In this document: positions 43,304 through 53,378 of the stretch, one piece after another
How positions within the stretch are numbered: position 1 is the stretch's first letter
Layout: each line of letters opens with the position of its first letter
Source: JBOHDX01 sp050700835
GTDB taxonomy: Bacteria > Actinomycetota > Actinomycetes > Propionibacteriales > Nocardioidaceae
DNA length: 57,653 nt
Assembly: GCA_050700835.1 (NCBI GenBank)
Contig: JBOHDX010000102.1
Location: forward strand, 1 to 57,653
Direction: 5' to 3'
The notes under the pieces: generated by a model
The model's input: the letters and a program-made list of their open reading frames with translations, nothing else
Told to the model about the DNA's origin: nothing
Database searches by the model: none
Made by a program: the position numbers and the translations under genes

Positions 43304-44575
43304 TCACCGGGTCCGGTCGGCACCCGACTCGAATCGATCCCGGCAGTGGTCGGAGCAGAAGTAGTGGATCCGCCCGCTGCCCTGCGCCGTCGCCGGAGCG
43401 TGGTCCTTCTCCACCTGCATGCCGCAGACCGGGTCCTTGGCGTACGCGGTGCCGCCCCCGAAGCGCTCCCGGTTGCGGTACAACGCGTACAACCCGGCGA
43501 AGGCCGCCAGCGCGAGGACGTCGAGCACCGTGGTGTAGTTCCAGCCGAAGACGTCGCGGCCGACCATCCCGTGCTCTCCCGCCGGCGCGGTCGGCGCGAT
43601 GCCGGCGGCCCTGAACAGGTACTCGGTCACCAGACCCGCAACACTCATCGTGGCCCAGAACACGGCCAGCAGCTTGGCGGTCAGCCGGAGCCCGTAGTAC
43701 TTGCGATAGATCAGCAGGAGCGGAAGCGTGATCAGGTCGGCGAAGACGAACGCCACCACGCCACCGAACGAGCTGCCGCCCGTCCACAGCGCGGCCGCGA
43801 GGGGCACGTTGCCGATCGAGCAGACGAACGCGATGATCGCCAGGAACGGCCCGAGCACGACGTTCTCCAAGGCCGACCAGAAGCCGTGCCCGGTGAGGAA
43901 CAACGACTGCCAGAAGCCGACCGGCACAGCCGCGTCGGCGAACCCCGCAACAACGAAGCCGATCACCAGCTCCTTGCGGAGCATCGTTAGGTCACTGATG
44001 GTGTACCCCGCCGCGTCGGACCATCCCGCGAGCGAGCGGATCCGCGTGCGCCAGGGAGTGGAGGTGTCGGACGGCTCGCCGTGGTGCTCGTGGGCACCTC
44101 CTGACGCGTCGCCTACCAGGAGGCGCTCCCGCGCGGCGTCCTGCTCGGCCGGGGACACGACCCGTGGCAGCACGACGGCGATCAGCGCCATCATGAGTGC
44201 GCCGCCCACCAGCTCGGCGAGCGCGAACTCCCAGCCGATCAGCAGCCACAGCACGATGCCCAGCTCGAGCACCAGGTTGGTCGACGCGAACATGAACGCC
44301 TGCGCGGCGGTGAAGTCCGCGCCCCGGGCGAACATCGACTTGGCCAGCGCACTCGCGGCGTACGAACACGACGACGACACAGCGCCGAAGAACCCTGCCT
44401 TCGCAATCGTTCGGGGCCGATGATCGCCGAACGCCCGCTGCATCTGTGCGCGAGAAACAAACGCCTGGACGGCGCCGGACAGGCCGAAGCCGAGCACCAA
44501 CGCCCACAGCGTCTCCCAGAACATCCCGAAGCCGTCCTGGAGCGATCGGCCGATCGTGTCGAGGACGTCCGTCAC
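43304..44575 (-). CDS. Permease (DUF318/ArsP-like) with C-terminal YHS domain
   Basis: A 423-residue membrane protein of the permease family PF03773 with about eight hydrophobic segments. Conserved segments are AVSSSCSYAASALAKSMFARGADFTAAQAFMFASTNLV in the first half and FVCSIGNVPLAAALWTGGSSFGGVVAFVFADLI in the second, with the Cys in SSCSY and VCSIGN equivalent to those of metal or arsenical exporters. A cytoplasmic loop at about 150-180 is His-rich (GGAHEHHGEPS). The last 45 residues form a YHS/TRASH metal-binding domain (DPVCGMQVEKD ... HYFCSDHCRDRF). The ATG overlaps the csoR stop (ATGA), so it is controlled with a metal sensor; copper export or handling is likely. Confidence 0.88.
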   Translation of the reverse strand: MTDVLDTIGRSLQDGFGMFWETLWALVLGFGLSGAVQAFVSRAQMQRAFGDHRPRTIAKAGFFGAVSSSCSYAASALAKSMFARGADFTAAQAFMFASTNLVLELGIVLWLLIGWEFALAELVGGALMMALIAVVLPRVVSPAEQDAARERLLVGDASGGAHEHHGEPSDTSTPWRTRIRSLAGWSDAAGYTISDLTMLRKELVIGFVVAGFADAAVPVGFWQSLFLTGHGFWSALENVVLGPFLAIIAFVCSIGNVPLAAALWTGGSSFGGVVAFVFADLITLPLLLIYRKYYGLRLTAKLLAVFWATMSVAGLVTEYLFRAAGIAPTAPAGEHGMVGRDVFGWNYTTVLDVLALAAFAGLYALYRNRERFGGGTAYAKDPVCGMQVEKDHAPATAQGSGRIHYFCSDHCRDRFESGADRTR

Positions 44576-44898
44576 GACTTCACCAGCCGTCCGATCGCCA
44601 CGGACGCCTCGTGGATCTTGTCGCCGGCCTCAGGTCCGCCGTCAGCAATCGCCTGGGTCACGCAGTGACCGAGGTGGTCCTCGAGCAACGCGAGAGCCAC
44701 CGCCTGCAATGCCTTCGTTGTCGCGGAGAACTGCGTCAGGACGTCGATGCAGTACTGGTCCTCCTCGACCATCCGCTGGAGACCGCGCACCTGCCCTTCG
44801 ATGCGGCGCAGTCGTTTGTGCACGGCCGCCTTGTGCTCGGCGTAGCCGGGGGTGGATCGCTGCTGGGGTCGGGCGCTGTTCGATGTCGACGTTGTCAC
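44572..44898 (-). CDS. csoR: CsoR family metal-sensing transcriptional repressor
   Basis: A 108-residue all-helical CsoR/RcnR-family repressor. The first helix is KAAVHKRLRRIEGQVRGLQRMVEEDQYCIDVLTQ. Cys50, His75 and Cys79 repeat the C-H-C spacing (+25, +4) of the Cu(I) site in M. tuberculosis CsoR, and the W-position is taken by the helix-1 region, so copper sensing is likely. The frame is open to a GTG at 44928, but that would translate the 15-bp palindrome at 44910-44924, so the GTG at 44898 is preferred. The stop overlaps the permease start. Repression should be relieved by copper. Confidence 0.9.
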   Translation of the reverse strand: MTTSTSNSARPQQRSTPGYAEHKAAVHKRLRRIEGQVRGLQRMVEEDQYCIDVLTQFSATTKALQAVALALLEDHLGHCVTQAIADGGPEAGDKIHEASVAIGRLVKS

Positions 44899-44909
44899 CC
44901 GCGAGACTT

Positions 44910-44924
44910 TACCCCCAGGGGGTA
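44910..44924. promoter_or_regulatory. Palindromic operator of the csoR-permease operon
   Basis: TACCCCCAGGGGGTA is a perfect palindrome around a central A, 11 bp before the chosen csoR start. G/C-tract palindromes flanked by AT are the known form of CsoR binding sites (TACCC-N-GGGTA pattern), so this is likely the autoregulatory site. Confidence 0.82.
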
Positions 44925-44946
44925 TCACTCACAAGGGCACCCGTCC

Positions 44947-45993
44947 TCAGTCCGCTGAGCCGTCGAACAGGGTCTGCTCACCGGGGGCCGGGAACAGCCC
45001 AGCCTGCTCGACCCGCGGCCGGCGCCTCCGCGGCGCCGGGGGCGTGGGCTCGGTGATCGGCTCGTCACTGTCCAGAAAGCAGGCAAGCTCGTCGCCGGGC
45101 CCGTTCACCAGCTCGGAGAGCGCCGTGAGGGCCTGCGCCAGATGAGCGGCGACGAACGGTGCCGCCGGAATCTGCCCGACCGCGAGGACGGTGTCCACGA
45201 TCAGGAACACCTTGATCAATGGATACGCCAGGTTGAGCTGCAGGATCACCTCGTCGGTCCGCGGACCCGCGGCCACTCCACGGACGATCGGTGCGACCAC
45301 CTCGACCACAGGCCTGACCTCGTGCCGCCGCACCAGCACCGGCCCCCGGCCCACGCTCACGATGAACGAGTCGGAGTCGGACCTGGTCGGCTCGTGCCCG
45401 AAGTGGCTCGCGAGCGCTGCCCGAATCTGCCGGGCCAGGTCTGGCGACGTCTCGGCGGCCACCGGCTCGGGCGGCACGTCCGCACCATCCGGCGCAGACG
45501 GCGCACACGGAGCCTCGCGCGGCGCGGCGATGCCGAGCCGGGTCGTGGCCGCGAAGCTGAACCGGTCGCTGGCCACCATGAACCCCGGGTGCACCACACC
45601 CCACACCCGGCGGAACGCCTCGACGGTCATCACGGCGAGACGATCCGCGTACGCCCGGGTGAGGTCGATGGAGAAGTTCGGCTCAGCATCGACCAGCTCG
45701 GGCGTGGACGAGATCCACCCGATCTGCAGCATCGTCCGCATCATCGTCGCGTCCAGCGCACGACTCCCACGCAGGACGCCGTTGCCCGACACCTCGCCAC
45801 GCAGCCGATCGCGCCCCCATGCCGTGAACCGGGCGAAGGGCCACGAACCGGATTCGCACTCTGCCGACGCGACCTCGACGGTGAGCGTGTCCCCGTCGGC
45901 CATGCCGGCCGCGTAGTCGGCCAGGCGGCGCCGGAAGCTCGACCATGCCCGCTCGATGCTCTCCTCGAGCCCTCGGCTCCCGAAGGACTCCAT
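44947..45993 (-). CDS. YbjN/TY-Chap-like two-domain protein
   Basis: A 348-residue protein of unknown function. The N-terminal half (about 10-150) has WSSFRRRLADYAAGMADGDTLTVEV, FARFTAWGRDRLRGEVSGN and SIDLTRAYADRLAVMTVEAFRRVWG, and the C-terminal half (about 190-310) repeats a helix, strand and helix pattern including PLIKVFLIVDTVLAVGQIP. Both resemble the YbjN/type-III-chaperone-like fold found in actinobacterial TY-Chap proteins. The tail after 310 is Pro/Arg-rich. The ATG has GGGAGGGGG six bases upstream. The related but truncated gene at 14242 shares the same pattern. The 183 bp upstream hold no gene. Confidence 0.7.
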   Translation of the reverse strand: MESFGSRGLEESIERAWSSFRRRLADYAAGMADGDTLTVEVASAECESGSWPFARFTAWGRDRLRGEVSGNGVLRGSRALDATMMRTMLQIGWISSTPELVDAEPNFSIDLTRAYADRLAVMTVEAFRRVWGVVHPGFMVASDRFSFAATTRLGIAAPREAPCAPSAPDGADVPPEPVAAETSPDLARQIRAALASHFGHEPTRSDSDSFIVSVGRGPVLVRRHEVRPVVEVVAPIVRGVAAGPRTDEVILQLNLAYPLIKVFLIVDTVLAVGQIPAAPFVAAHLAQALTALSELVNGPGDELACFLDSDEPITEPTPPAPRRRRPRVEQAGLFPAPGEQTLFDGSAD

Positions 45994-46176
45994 CTGCGAC
46001 CCCCTCCCTGCGTCCCGTGACCAGTGACCTGGCAGCAAACGTAGGGGACGGCACCGACAATGGTCCTCGATTGCCGATGCTGCCCGGACGACAGCGTGCG
46101 GCGATGAGTTTGCGGACTCGGGTCGGTCTACCCCGACGGGATCACGGTCCTGACGTACGCGCCTGCCGCCTAGCGG

Positions 46177-47070
46177 TCAGCCGGCCGGAATGACTGCCGC
46201 ATAGGTGCGGACCAGGTCCAGGTAGTGGTCGGCGATCGCCTGGACGGCCGCGTCGCGGTCGCCACCGGCCATGACGTCGCGTAGGGGGTCCCACCACAGT
46301 GTCCGGCCGACGGCGAAACCGCAGAACCCGGTGACACCGGCGGCGGTCGCGAGCCACCGGCGCACAGCCGCCGGGTCCGCGCCTCGGCCCAGGACCAGGC
46401 ACCCCGAGTCCTGGCGGACGTCGCGCACCGCCGCCGCGACGAGACGGGCATCGGCAGCCGTCTCGGGGCCCTCGATCTTCCACAGCGGTGGGCGAACGCC
46501 GTCGCCCGCGATCTCCACGACCGCGCGGGCGGTGAGCTCCGCTCGCAGCTCACGGTCATACCTGAGCCGGTCGCCGCCGACGGCAGTGAGCTGCTCCTTC
46601 TCCGGTGGCACGAGGAGCTCGAGCATCAGTTGCTGCGGGCGCCCGTCCAGCCACCGCACGAGCGCGCGAAGCCGCTGTCGCTGGCGGGCGTTCATTTCCC
46701 GGTCACCGTCGGGGTTGTAGCGGACGAGCACCTTCGCGAAGTCCGGCTGGTACGCCTCGATCACGGTGGCGAAGTCGCCCTCGTACTCGAAGCTCAGCTC
46801 GCGCCGACCGCTCACCTCCACCGGCATCGCGACGGCCACGCCGCCGCTCCGGGCGGCGTCGACGTAGCGCCCGCCGTACTCCGCGTCGATGAGCAACGCG
46901 GGCCGGCCCCCGCGCACCTGGGCGGCGGCCCGCAGCAGGGCGTCCACCACGACGCCCTTCGCGGCGACCATCCGGCCAAGCTGCTCGGGTGTTGGGTCCG
47001 CGGCCAGCTGCATGAAGCCGCGGCGGAACGAGTTGCGGTGATCGAACGCCAACGCGAAGACGGGTGTCAC
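46177..47070 (-). CDS. DUF2090 family aldolase-like protein (IolC C-terminal / IolJ type)
   Basis: A 297-residue protein of the DUF2090 family, which matches the C-terminal aldolase domain of IolC-type proteins and relates to class I bisphosphate aldolases of the LacD kind. It opens with FALAFDHRNSFRRGF and contains GRPALLIDAEYGGRYVDAA, FAKVLVRYNPDGD, MLELLVPPEKEQL, LWKIEGPETAADARLV and VTGFCGFAVGRTLWWDPL. Lys in LWKIEG could form a Schiff base. The GTG at 47070 overlaps the PfkB stop (GTGA) and has GGAGG ten bases upstream. It ends the operon and probably cleaves the phosphorylated ketose made by the kinase. Confidence 0.85.
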   Translation of the reverse strand: MTPVFALAFDHRNSFRRGFMQLAADPTPEQLGRMVAAKGVVVDALLRAAAQVRGGRPALLIDAEYGGRYVDAARSGGVAVAMPVEVSGRRELSFEYEGDFATVIEAYQPDFAKVLVRYNPDGDREMNARQRQRLRALVRWLDGRPQQLMLELLVPPEKEQLTAVGGDRLRYDRELRAELTARAVVEIAGDGVRPPLWKIEGPETAADARLVAAAVRDVRQDSGCLVLGRGADPAAVRRWLATAAGVTGFCGFAVGRTLWWDPLRDVMAGGDRDAAVQAIADHYLDLVRTYAAVIPAG

Positions 47071-48026
47071 CGGACGCACACCTCCACGCGGTCGTACAGC
47101 TCATCGACGTCGTGGTGGTCGACGGCTCCCGCGACGTGCATGCGCACGGCGGCGGCCGCAGTGGCGGCGGCCAGACGCAAGGCCTGTGGCCAGGCGACTC
47201 CAGTCAGGTGCGCATGGGTGAGCGTGGCGACGACCGCGTCGCCCGCGCCGACCGGGTTGCCCATGACGGTCGGCGGCACGGCGACGACCACCTGCCGCGC
47301 GCAGACCCCGACCAGCCCTCGAGCGCCGAGCGACACCACGACCCGCTCGGCTCCTCCGTCGATCAGGCGACCGGCGGCGTGAACGGCGGCGTCGACCGAC
47401 ACCGGCCGCGCGATGCGCGTCGCCTCCGCGAGCTCGAGCTCGTTGGGCTTGACCAGCCACGGCCCTGCCGCCAGCCCGGAGAGCAACGCCTCACCGGGCA
47501 CATCGAGCACCGCTGGTACGCCGTGGTCGCGGGCCAGTGCGATCAGCTGCCGGTAGCCGTCGGCCGGCGCACCGGGGGGCAGGCTGCCGGCGAGAACCAC
47601 CAGGGCGACATCTGGGAGCCACCGTTCGTACACGGTCGCGAAGCGGTCCCACTCGCCTGCGGAGATCAGCGGTCCGGGCTCGTAGTAGCCGGTCGACGAC
47701 CCGTCGCGCCGGTCCACGGCCGTCACGGTTCGCCGGCTGGCGCTCAGGCAGGGCGCCAGGTCGTGGGCGAGAGATCCTGCGTCGAGCGACGTGGCGATCT
47801 CGTCGCCGACCGACCCGCCGGCCAGGCCGGTGACGACCACCGGATGGCCGAAGTCGTGCAGCAGCCTCGCCACGTTGACGCCCTTGCCTCCGGCCCGGGC
47901 ATGCACCTCGGCGACCCGGTTGGCCTCGCCAGCGGTGAGGGAGTCGGCCAGATAGGTGACGTCCAGTGCGAGGTTCACCGTCACGCACAGGACACGACCG
48001 GTCGGCGCCGCAGACGCGGTGCTCAC
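47067..48026 (-). CDS. PfkB family sugar kinase (1-phosphofructokinase/tagatose-6-phosphate kinase-like)
   Basis: A 319-residue PfkB-fold kinase. It begins VTVNLALDVTYLADSLTAGEANRVAEVHARAGGKGVNVARLLHDFG, the standard N-terminal signature for 1-phosphofructokinase and LacC-type enzymes, and has the catalytic NPVGAGDAVVATL with its Asp and the anion hole. YYEPGPLISAGEW and LAGSLPPGAPADGYRQLI are usual segments. The GTG overlaps the SIS stop (GTGA at 48023-48026). It is expected to phosphorylate a ketose phosphate at C1 so that the DUF2090 aldolase can split it. Confidence 0.9.
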   Translation of the reverse strand: MSTASAAPTGRVLCVTVNLALDVTYLADSLTAGEANRVAEVHARAGGKGVNVARLLHDFGHPVVVTGLAGGSVGDEIATSLDAGSLAHDLAPCLSASRRTVTAVDRRDGSSTGYYEPGPLISAGEWDRFATVYERWLPDVALVVLAGSLPPGAPADGYRQLIALARDHGVPAVLDVPGEALLSGLAAGPWLVKPNELELAEATRIARPVSVDAAVHAAGRLIDGGAERVVVSLGARGLVGVCARQVVVAVPPTVMGNPVGAGDAVVATLTHAHLTGVAWPQALRLAAATAAAAVRMHVAGAVDHHDVDELYDRVEVCVR

Positions 48027-48933
48027 TGGGCGAGAACCACCGAACGAGTCAGGTGCCGCGGACGGTCGGGGTCGAGCCCGCGTCGTTGCGCGGTGGCGAC
48101 GGCGACCCGCTGGGCGCGCACCAGCTCGGCCTGCGGGTCCAGCCGCGAGGTCACCACGCGGGCACCAGTCGCCTCGATGTCGTGCACCAATGTCTGGTCG
48201 GGCGCTCCGAACATCCAGACCAGGGACTCTTCGGTCGCGGCGGAGAGTGGTCCGTGTCGGTACTCGAGCGCTGGGTAGACCTCGCTCCAGGCCGACGCCG
48301 CCTCACGGACCTTCAGAGCCGCCTCGGCCGCCACGCCGAGCGCCAACCCACGGCCGAGGAAGACGTAATGCCGACGATCCACCAGGGCCTCGTCCAGGGC
48401 CTCGGACAGCACTGCACGACCCTGCTCGATGACGGGAACGAGGTCGTGGCCGACGTGGGCCCTCAGCAGTGCCAGTGCGGTGGTGGCGAAGCGGGTCTGC
48501 ACCACCGAACGCTCCTCGGCGTAGTCGAGCACGACCACCTCGTCGGCCACTGCCGAGATCGGCGTGGCCGCGTCCGCCGTGATCCCGAGGGTTCGCACTC
48601 CTGCCGGCAGTCGATCGAGCGCCTGGAGCACCTCGGTCGTCGTACCTGAACGCGACAGGGCGACGACCACGTCGTAGCGTCGCGACGGCATCTCCGAAGC
48701 GGGGAAGGCGTCGGTCTCGCCGTGCCCCGCGGCCTCTCGCGCCGCTGCGACGGCGGCGGCGATGTGCAGCGACGTCCCACACCCGATCACCGCGACCTTG
48801 GATCCGGGCACGGGCAGCACACCCGCGGCGTCAGTCGCCGTCACCAGCGCCTGAGCCCAGCAGTCGGGCTGGCTGAGCATCTCAGCGAGTACGTGGGTCC
48901 CCTGATCGTGCAACGGTCCTGTCTCCTTGGTAG

Positions 48934-48937
<4 letters not shown>
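48023..48937 (-). CDS. SIS domain sugar isomerase/deaminase (GlmS/AgaS-like)
   Basis: A 304-residue protein with two SIS domains. The first has VAVIGCGTSLHIAAAV and the sugar-phosphate loop SRSGTTTEV; the second has YVFLGRGLALGVAAEAALKVREAASAWSEVYPALEYRHGPLSA, where GRG, EAALK and the EYRHGP His/Glu are the isomerase or deaminase active residues of the GlmS family. It lacks the glutaminase domain of GlmS and ends without KSVTVE, so it resembles deaminating AgaS or FrlB-type proteins. It would convert an aldose or hexosamine 6-phosphate to a ketose 6-phosphate. The ATG overlaps the ATPase stop. Confidence 0.88.
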
Positions 48938-50046
<1,109 letters not shown>

Positions 50047-50050
50047 AGGC

Positions 50051-50974
50051 CTATCCCTTCAATCCGGTTGCCGCGACCGAGCGGACGAAATAGCGCTGCG
50101 CCGCGAAGAACACGAGCAGCATCGGCACCAGGCTGAAGACGTTGCCTGCCATCAGCAGCTGCCAATTCGTGTTGTGCGAGCCCTGGAAGGTGGACAGACC
50201 GAGCGGCAGGGTCATGTGGTTCTCGCTGCTCACCACGATCAGCGGCCACAGGAAGGAGTTCCAGGAGTCGAGGAACGTCAGAGCGGCCAACGTCGACAGG
50301 GCCGGCATGGACAGCGGGAGCACGATCTTGAAGACGACCCCCAGCCGGGATGTGCCGTCGATACGGGCCGCCTCCTCGAGCTCCACCGGGATGGTCAGGA
50401 AGAACTGCCGGAGGAAGAAGATGCCGAACGCCGTGGCCATGTTGGGCACCGCCAGGGCGCCCAGATGGTCGATCCCGAGCTGGCTCCACACGTGCGTACC
50501 GAGCCACTTCACGATGAGGAACTCAGGGATCATGGTCACCTGGAACGGGACCATCAACGTCAACATCAGCACCCCGAACAGCAGGCCCTTGCCGAAGAAC
50601 CTCAACCGCGCGAACGCGTAGCCGGCGATGCTGCACAGCACGAGGTTGCTGGCGACCACGATCACCGCGACGATCGCGCTGTTGAGCATGAATCTCAGGA
50701 ACGGCGCCGCGTGCAGTGCGTCCGGGTAGTTGGACCACTGTGGGCTGTGCGGCACCAGGACGGGCGGGAACTGGTGTGTCTCTCCCGCGGTCTCCAACGA
50801 GGTGAGAACCATCCAGATCAAAGGGACCAGGAGGATGAAGGTGACGGGGATGAGCACCAGATGCCACGGGCTGGGGCGGCCGAGGCGGAGCCGCCGCGGG
50901 CGGTCCGGTGGCGACGTGACCGGCGCCTCCTGGGGGGTCGACACGGCTAGCTCCGTGCTTGCGCTCGCGTTCAT
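50051..50974 (-). CDS. Carbohydrate ABC transporter permease (MalG type)
   Basis: A 307-residue membrane protein. The cytoplasmic N-terminus (about 30 residues, Pro-rich) precedes the first segment (WHLVLIPVTFILLVPLIWMVLTSL), then YPDALHAAPFLRFMLNSAIVAVIVVASNLVLCSIAGYAFARLRFFGKGLLF, and the EAA loop LEEAARIDGTSRLGVVFKIVLPLSMPALSTLAALTF, which contacts the ATPase. It ends AAQRYFVRSVAATGLKG, typical of MalG-type permeases. The ATG overlaps the MalF-type stop (ATGA at 50971-50974). Confidence 0.93.
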   Translation of the reverse strand: MNASASTELAVSTPQEAPVTSPPDRPRRLRLGRPSPWHLVLIPVTFILLVPLIWMVLTSLETAGETHQFPPVLVPHSPQWSNYPDALHAAPFLRFMLNSAIVAVIVVASNLVLCSIAGYAFARLRFFGKGLLFGVLMLTLMVPFQVTMIPEFLIVKWLGTHVWSQLGIDHLGALAVPNMATAFGIFFLRQFFLTIPVELEEAARIDGTSRLGVVFKIVLPLSMPALSTLAALTFLDSWNSFLWPLIVVSSENHMTLPLGLSTFQGSHNTNWQLLMAGNVFSLVPMLLVFFAAQRYFVRSVAATGLKG

Positions 50975-51900
50975 CGGTTGTAGTGCACGAATCGCTCGCC
51001 GACCCGGAACTGGATGAATGTGATCACCAGGATCACGAGGAACAGCACGTACGCGAGGGCCGCGGCGTACCCTGCGTTGAACTGCTGGAACGCCTGGTCC
51101 CACAGGTAGTAGACGACGACGGTCGTGGCATGCAGCGGACCGCCCCTGGTCGTCAGGTAGACCTCGTCGAACAGCTGTAGCGCGTTGATGCTCAGCCAGA
51201 CCGCGAGGAACAGCGAGGCAGGGCTCAACAAGGGGAGCGTGATCGTCCGGAACGTCTTGAACCGCTTCGCTCCGTCGATCGCCGCGGCGTCGAGCAGCTC
51301 CTGCGGCACCCCCTGCAACGCTGCGAGGTAGACGACGACGGCGAACCCCGTCCACCCCCACACCGTCATGGCCACGATGACGTACAACGCCTGGTCAGGG
51401 CTCGACAGGAACTGCTGCTGCGGCAGTCCGACGGCTTGGAAGAGCCCGTTGACGATGCCGAAGGACGGCTCGAACAGCCACATGAAGATGATCGCCTCGT
51501 TGATCGTCGAGACCGCCATCGTCACGTACGCCGCGGTGCGATAGATGGAGATGCCGCGCACCTTGCGGTTCAGTGCCACGGCGACCAGCAGCCCGACGAT
51601 CATCGTCGCCGGCACGAACAACGCCGTGTAGACGATCGTGTGCTCGATGGCGAGGCGGAATGTCGAGTCGCCGCCGATCTGCTTGTAGTTCTTCAGCCCC
51701 ACCCAGGGGGTGTCCGGAGTCAGCAGGTCGGACTTCTGGAACGACAGCAGCAGCGACCAGATGATCGGGAGCAAGCCGAAGATGCCGATCAGCACCGTTG
51801 CGGGTGTGACGAACGCCCAGCCGGCGGCATGCTCGGAGCGCGACATCCGGCGAAGCCGCCCTGACCGGCGAGTCCGCGGGCCGGCGGTCGCGGTGGCCAT
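50971..51900 (-). CDS. Carbohydrate ABC transporter permease (MalF/UgpA type)
   Basis: A 309-residue membrane protein with six hydrophobic segments. It has a basic N-terminus, then AAGWAFVTPATVLIGIFGLLPIIWSLLLSF, TPWVGLKNYKQIG and ALFVPATMIVGLLVAVALN, and the EAA loop PQELLDAAAIDGAKRFKTFRTITLPLLSP. WVGLKNY is the usual periplasmic motif between the first and second segments. It sits 5 bp after the substrate-binding protein gene and is followed by the MalG-type permease with a 4-bp overlap. Confidence 0.92.
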   Translation of the reverse strand: MATATAGPRTRRSGRLRRMSRSEHAAGWAFVTPATVLIGIFGLLPIIWSLLLSFQKSDLLTPDTPWVGLKNYKQIGGDSTFRLAIEHTIVYTALFVPATMIVGLLVAVALNRKVRGISIYRTAAYVTMAVSTINEAIIFMWLFEPSFGIVNGLFQAVGLPQQQFLSSPDQALYVIVAMTVWGWTGFAVVVYLAALQGVPQELLDAAAIDGAKRFKTFRTITLPLLSPASLFLAVWLSINALQLFDEVYLTTRGGPLHATTVVVYYLWDQAFQQFNAGYAAALAYVLFLVILVITFIQFRVGERFVHYNR

Positions 51901-51905
51901 GAGGC

Positions 51906-53183
51906 TCAGCCTCCCGACAGCGCCTGGTCGGTCGCTGACGCCGCCTGGCTGAGAGCGGTCTGCGGGTCGACCTTGCCCAGAAGCACGCCGACGATGGCGT
52001 TGCCGAGCGCCTCGGAGATCGTCGGGTACACCGACACCTGCGGACGGGCCTTCTGCACGTTGGCCAGGTTGTCGATGAAGGTCTTCACCCCCGGGAGCGA
52101 CTTGTTCATCTGCGCGACGACGGCTTGATCCTGCCCGACAGACTTGCGAATCGGCAGGTCACCGGTCTGCAGGGAGAACTCCTTGACTTGCGCCGGCGCC
52201 GTCAGCCAGGTGAGGAACGTCTTGGCGGCCGCGGTCCGGGTGCTGCCGTTGTCGAAGACGACCCAGTTGTCCGGACCCGAGATGCTCTGGTGGCCGGCCG
52301 ACGAGCCCGCGAACGCCGGCATGATCTGCACGCCGTACTTGACCGTGATCGAGGACAGATCCCACGGCCCCGTCACCAGCATGCCGATCTTGCCGGCGTT
52401 GAACAGGTCCATGTACTTCGAGTTCGTCGTGTCGACGTAGACCGACTTGTCGTCGACGGCCATGTCCTTGAGCATCGTCATCGCCTGGAGGCCCTGCGCG
52501 GAGTCGAACGCCGCCTTGGTGTTGTCCTGGTTGAGGATGTCACCCCCGGCACCCCACAGCATCGCCTCCCAGTGCCAGACCGTGTCCTCGCTGGCATCGG
52601 CCGGGAAGGACCAGCCGTACTGCTTGTTCCCTGAATTGGTGAGCTTCTTGGCGGCCGCGCGGAAGTCGTCCCACGTCCAGCTGGTTGTCGGGGCGGGGAT
52701 ACCTGCCTGTTGGAACAGCGTCTTGTTGTAGACGATCGCGAGGTTGTCGACCAGTGCGGGGATGCCGATGACCTTGTTGCCGACGGTCGCCACCGCTTGC
52801 TCACCGGGCCAGAAGTCGTTCCAGTTCACCGACGCCTGATGCACCGTCGACGTCAGGTCGACCACGGACGGGATCTTGGCGACGTTGGGCGCCCAGCTGC
52901 CGTATAGATAGGCGACGTCGGGGGGCGTGCCGCCGCGGACCGCTGTCAGGACCTTCTGCAAGGCGTAGTCGTTGTTGGTCTCGAGTACGGACACGGAGAT
53001 GCTGGGATGCGTCTTGTTGAACCTGTCGACGATCTGGTTGAACGCGGTCCCCTCCTTGTCGGTGTAGCCCTCCCACACCGTGATCTTGGTGGTGCCACTG
53101 GAAGCGGACCCGGAGCCACCGCAGCCTGCCGCCGCCAGCAGTGCCGTCGCCGCGGCCACCGCCATCAGGCCGGTTCGCTTCAT
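51906..53183 (-). CDS. Sugar ABC transporter substrate-binding lipoprotein
   Basis: A 425-residue family 1 solute-binding protein. The signal peptide ends in a lipobox (LLAAAGC, Cys about 21). The mature protein starts KITVWEGYTDKEGTAFNQIVDRFNKTHPSISVSV, the standard SBP_bac_1 opening; other segments are PPDVAYLYGSWAPNVAKIPSVVDL, NYDDF-like WDDFRAAAKKLT and KIGMLVTGPWDLSSI. The ATG at 53183 follows GGGAG by nine bases. It is the first gene of an operon that runs through the importer to the SIS, PfkB and DUF2090 genes. Ligand unknown; family 1 proteins bind oligosaccharides or glycosides. Confidence 0.92.
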   Translation of the reverse strand: MKRTGLMAVAAATALLAAAGCGGSGSASSGTTKITVWEGYTDKEGTAFNQIVDRFNKTHPSISVSVLETNNDYALQKVLTAVRGGTPPDVAYLYGSWAPNVAKIPSVVDLTSTVHQASVNWNDFWPGEQAVATVGNKVIGIPALVDNLAIVYNKTLFQQAGIPAPTTSWTWDDFRAAAKKLTNSGNKQYGWSFPADASEDTVWHWEAMLWGAGGDILNQDNTKAAFDSAQGLQAMTMLKDMAVDDKSVYVDTTNSKYMDLFNAGKIGMLVTGPWDLSSITVKYGVQIMPAFAGSSAGHQSISGPDNWVVFDNGSTRTAAAKTFLTWLTAPAQVKEFSLQTGDLPIRKSVGQDQAVVAQMNKSLPGVKTFIDNLANVQKARPQVSVYPTISEALGNAIVGVLLGKVDPQTALSQAASATDQALSGG

Positions 53184-53222
53184 CCGCCGCCTCCGCTCCC
53201 GGTACCGTCCGGTGGTGCAAAA

Positions 53223-53281
53223 TGTACGACAACGTGCATGGTTTCTGCACGTTACTGTGTGTTTCGCTGGACTGTACGACA
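53223..53281. promoter_or_regulatory. Repeats in the divergent promoter region of the sugar locus, likely DeoR operators
   Basis: The 195 bp between the divergent importer and DeoR genes contain two exact direct repeats TGTACGACA at 53223-53231 and 53273-53281, spaced 50 bp, and an inverted repeat AACGTGCA-N7-TGCACGTT at 53231-53253. The first direct repeat abuts the inverted repeat. This region is AT-richer than its surroundings and is the only space for both promoters, so it is a good candidate for DeoR binding. Confidence 0.65.
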
Positions 53282-53378
53282 TGTTCGATCACGCCTCAAT
53301 ACCCTTGATGGTGCGTGTTCGGAGCGATACTGCTACCGGTACGAGCTCGGGAGCACCGACGCGAGGAGTGGGGACGGC

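Noticed and set aside
44899..44928. Longer CsoR starting at the GTG at 44928
   Set aside because: It would put the 15-bp operator palindrome inside the coding region; the GTG at 44898 gives a normal length.
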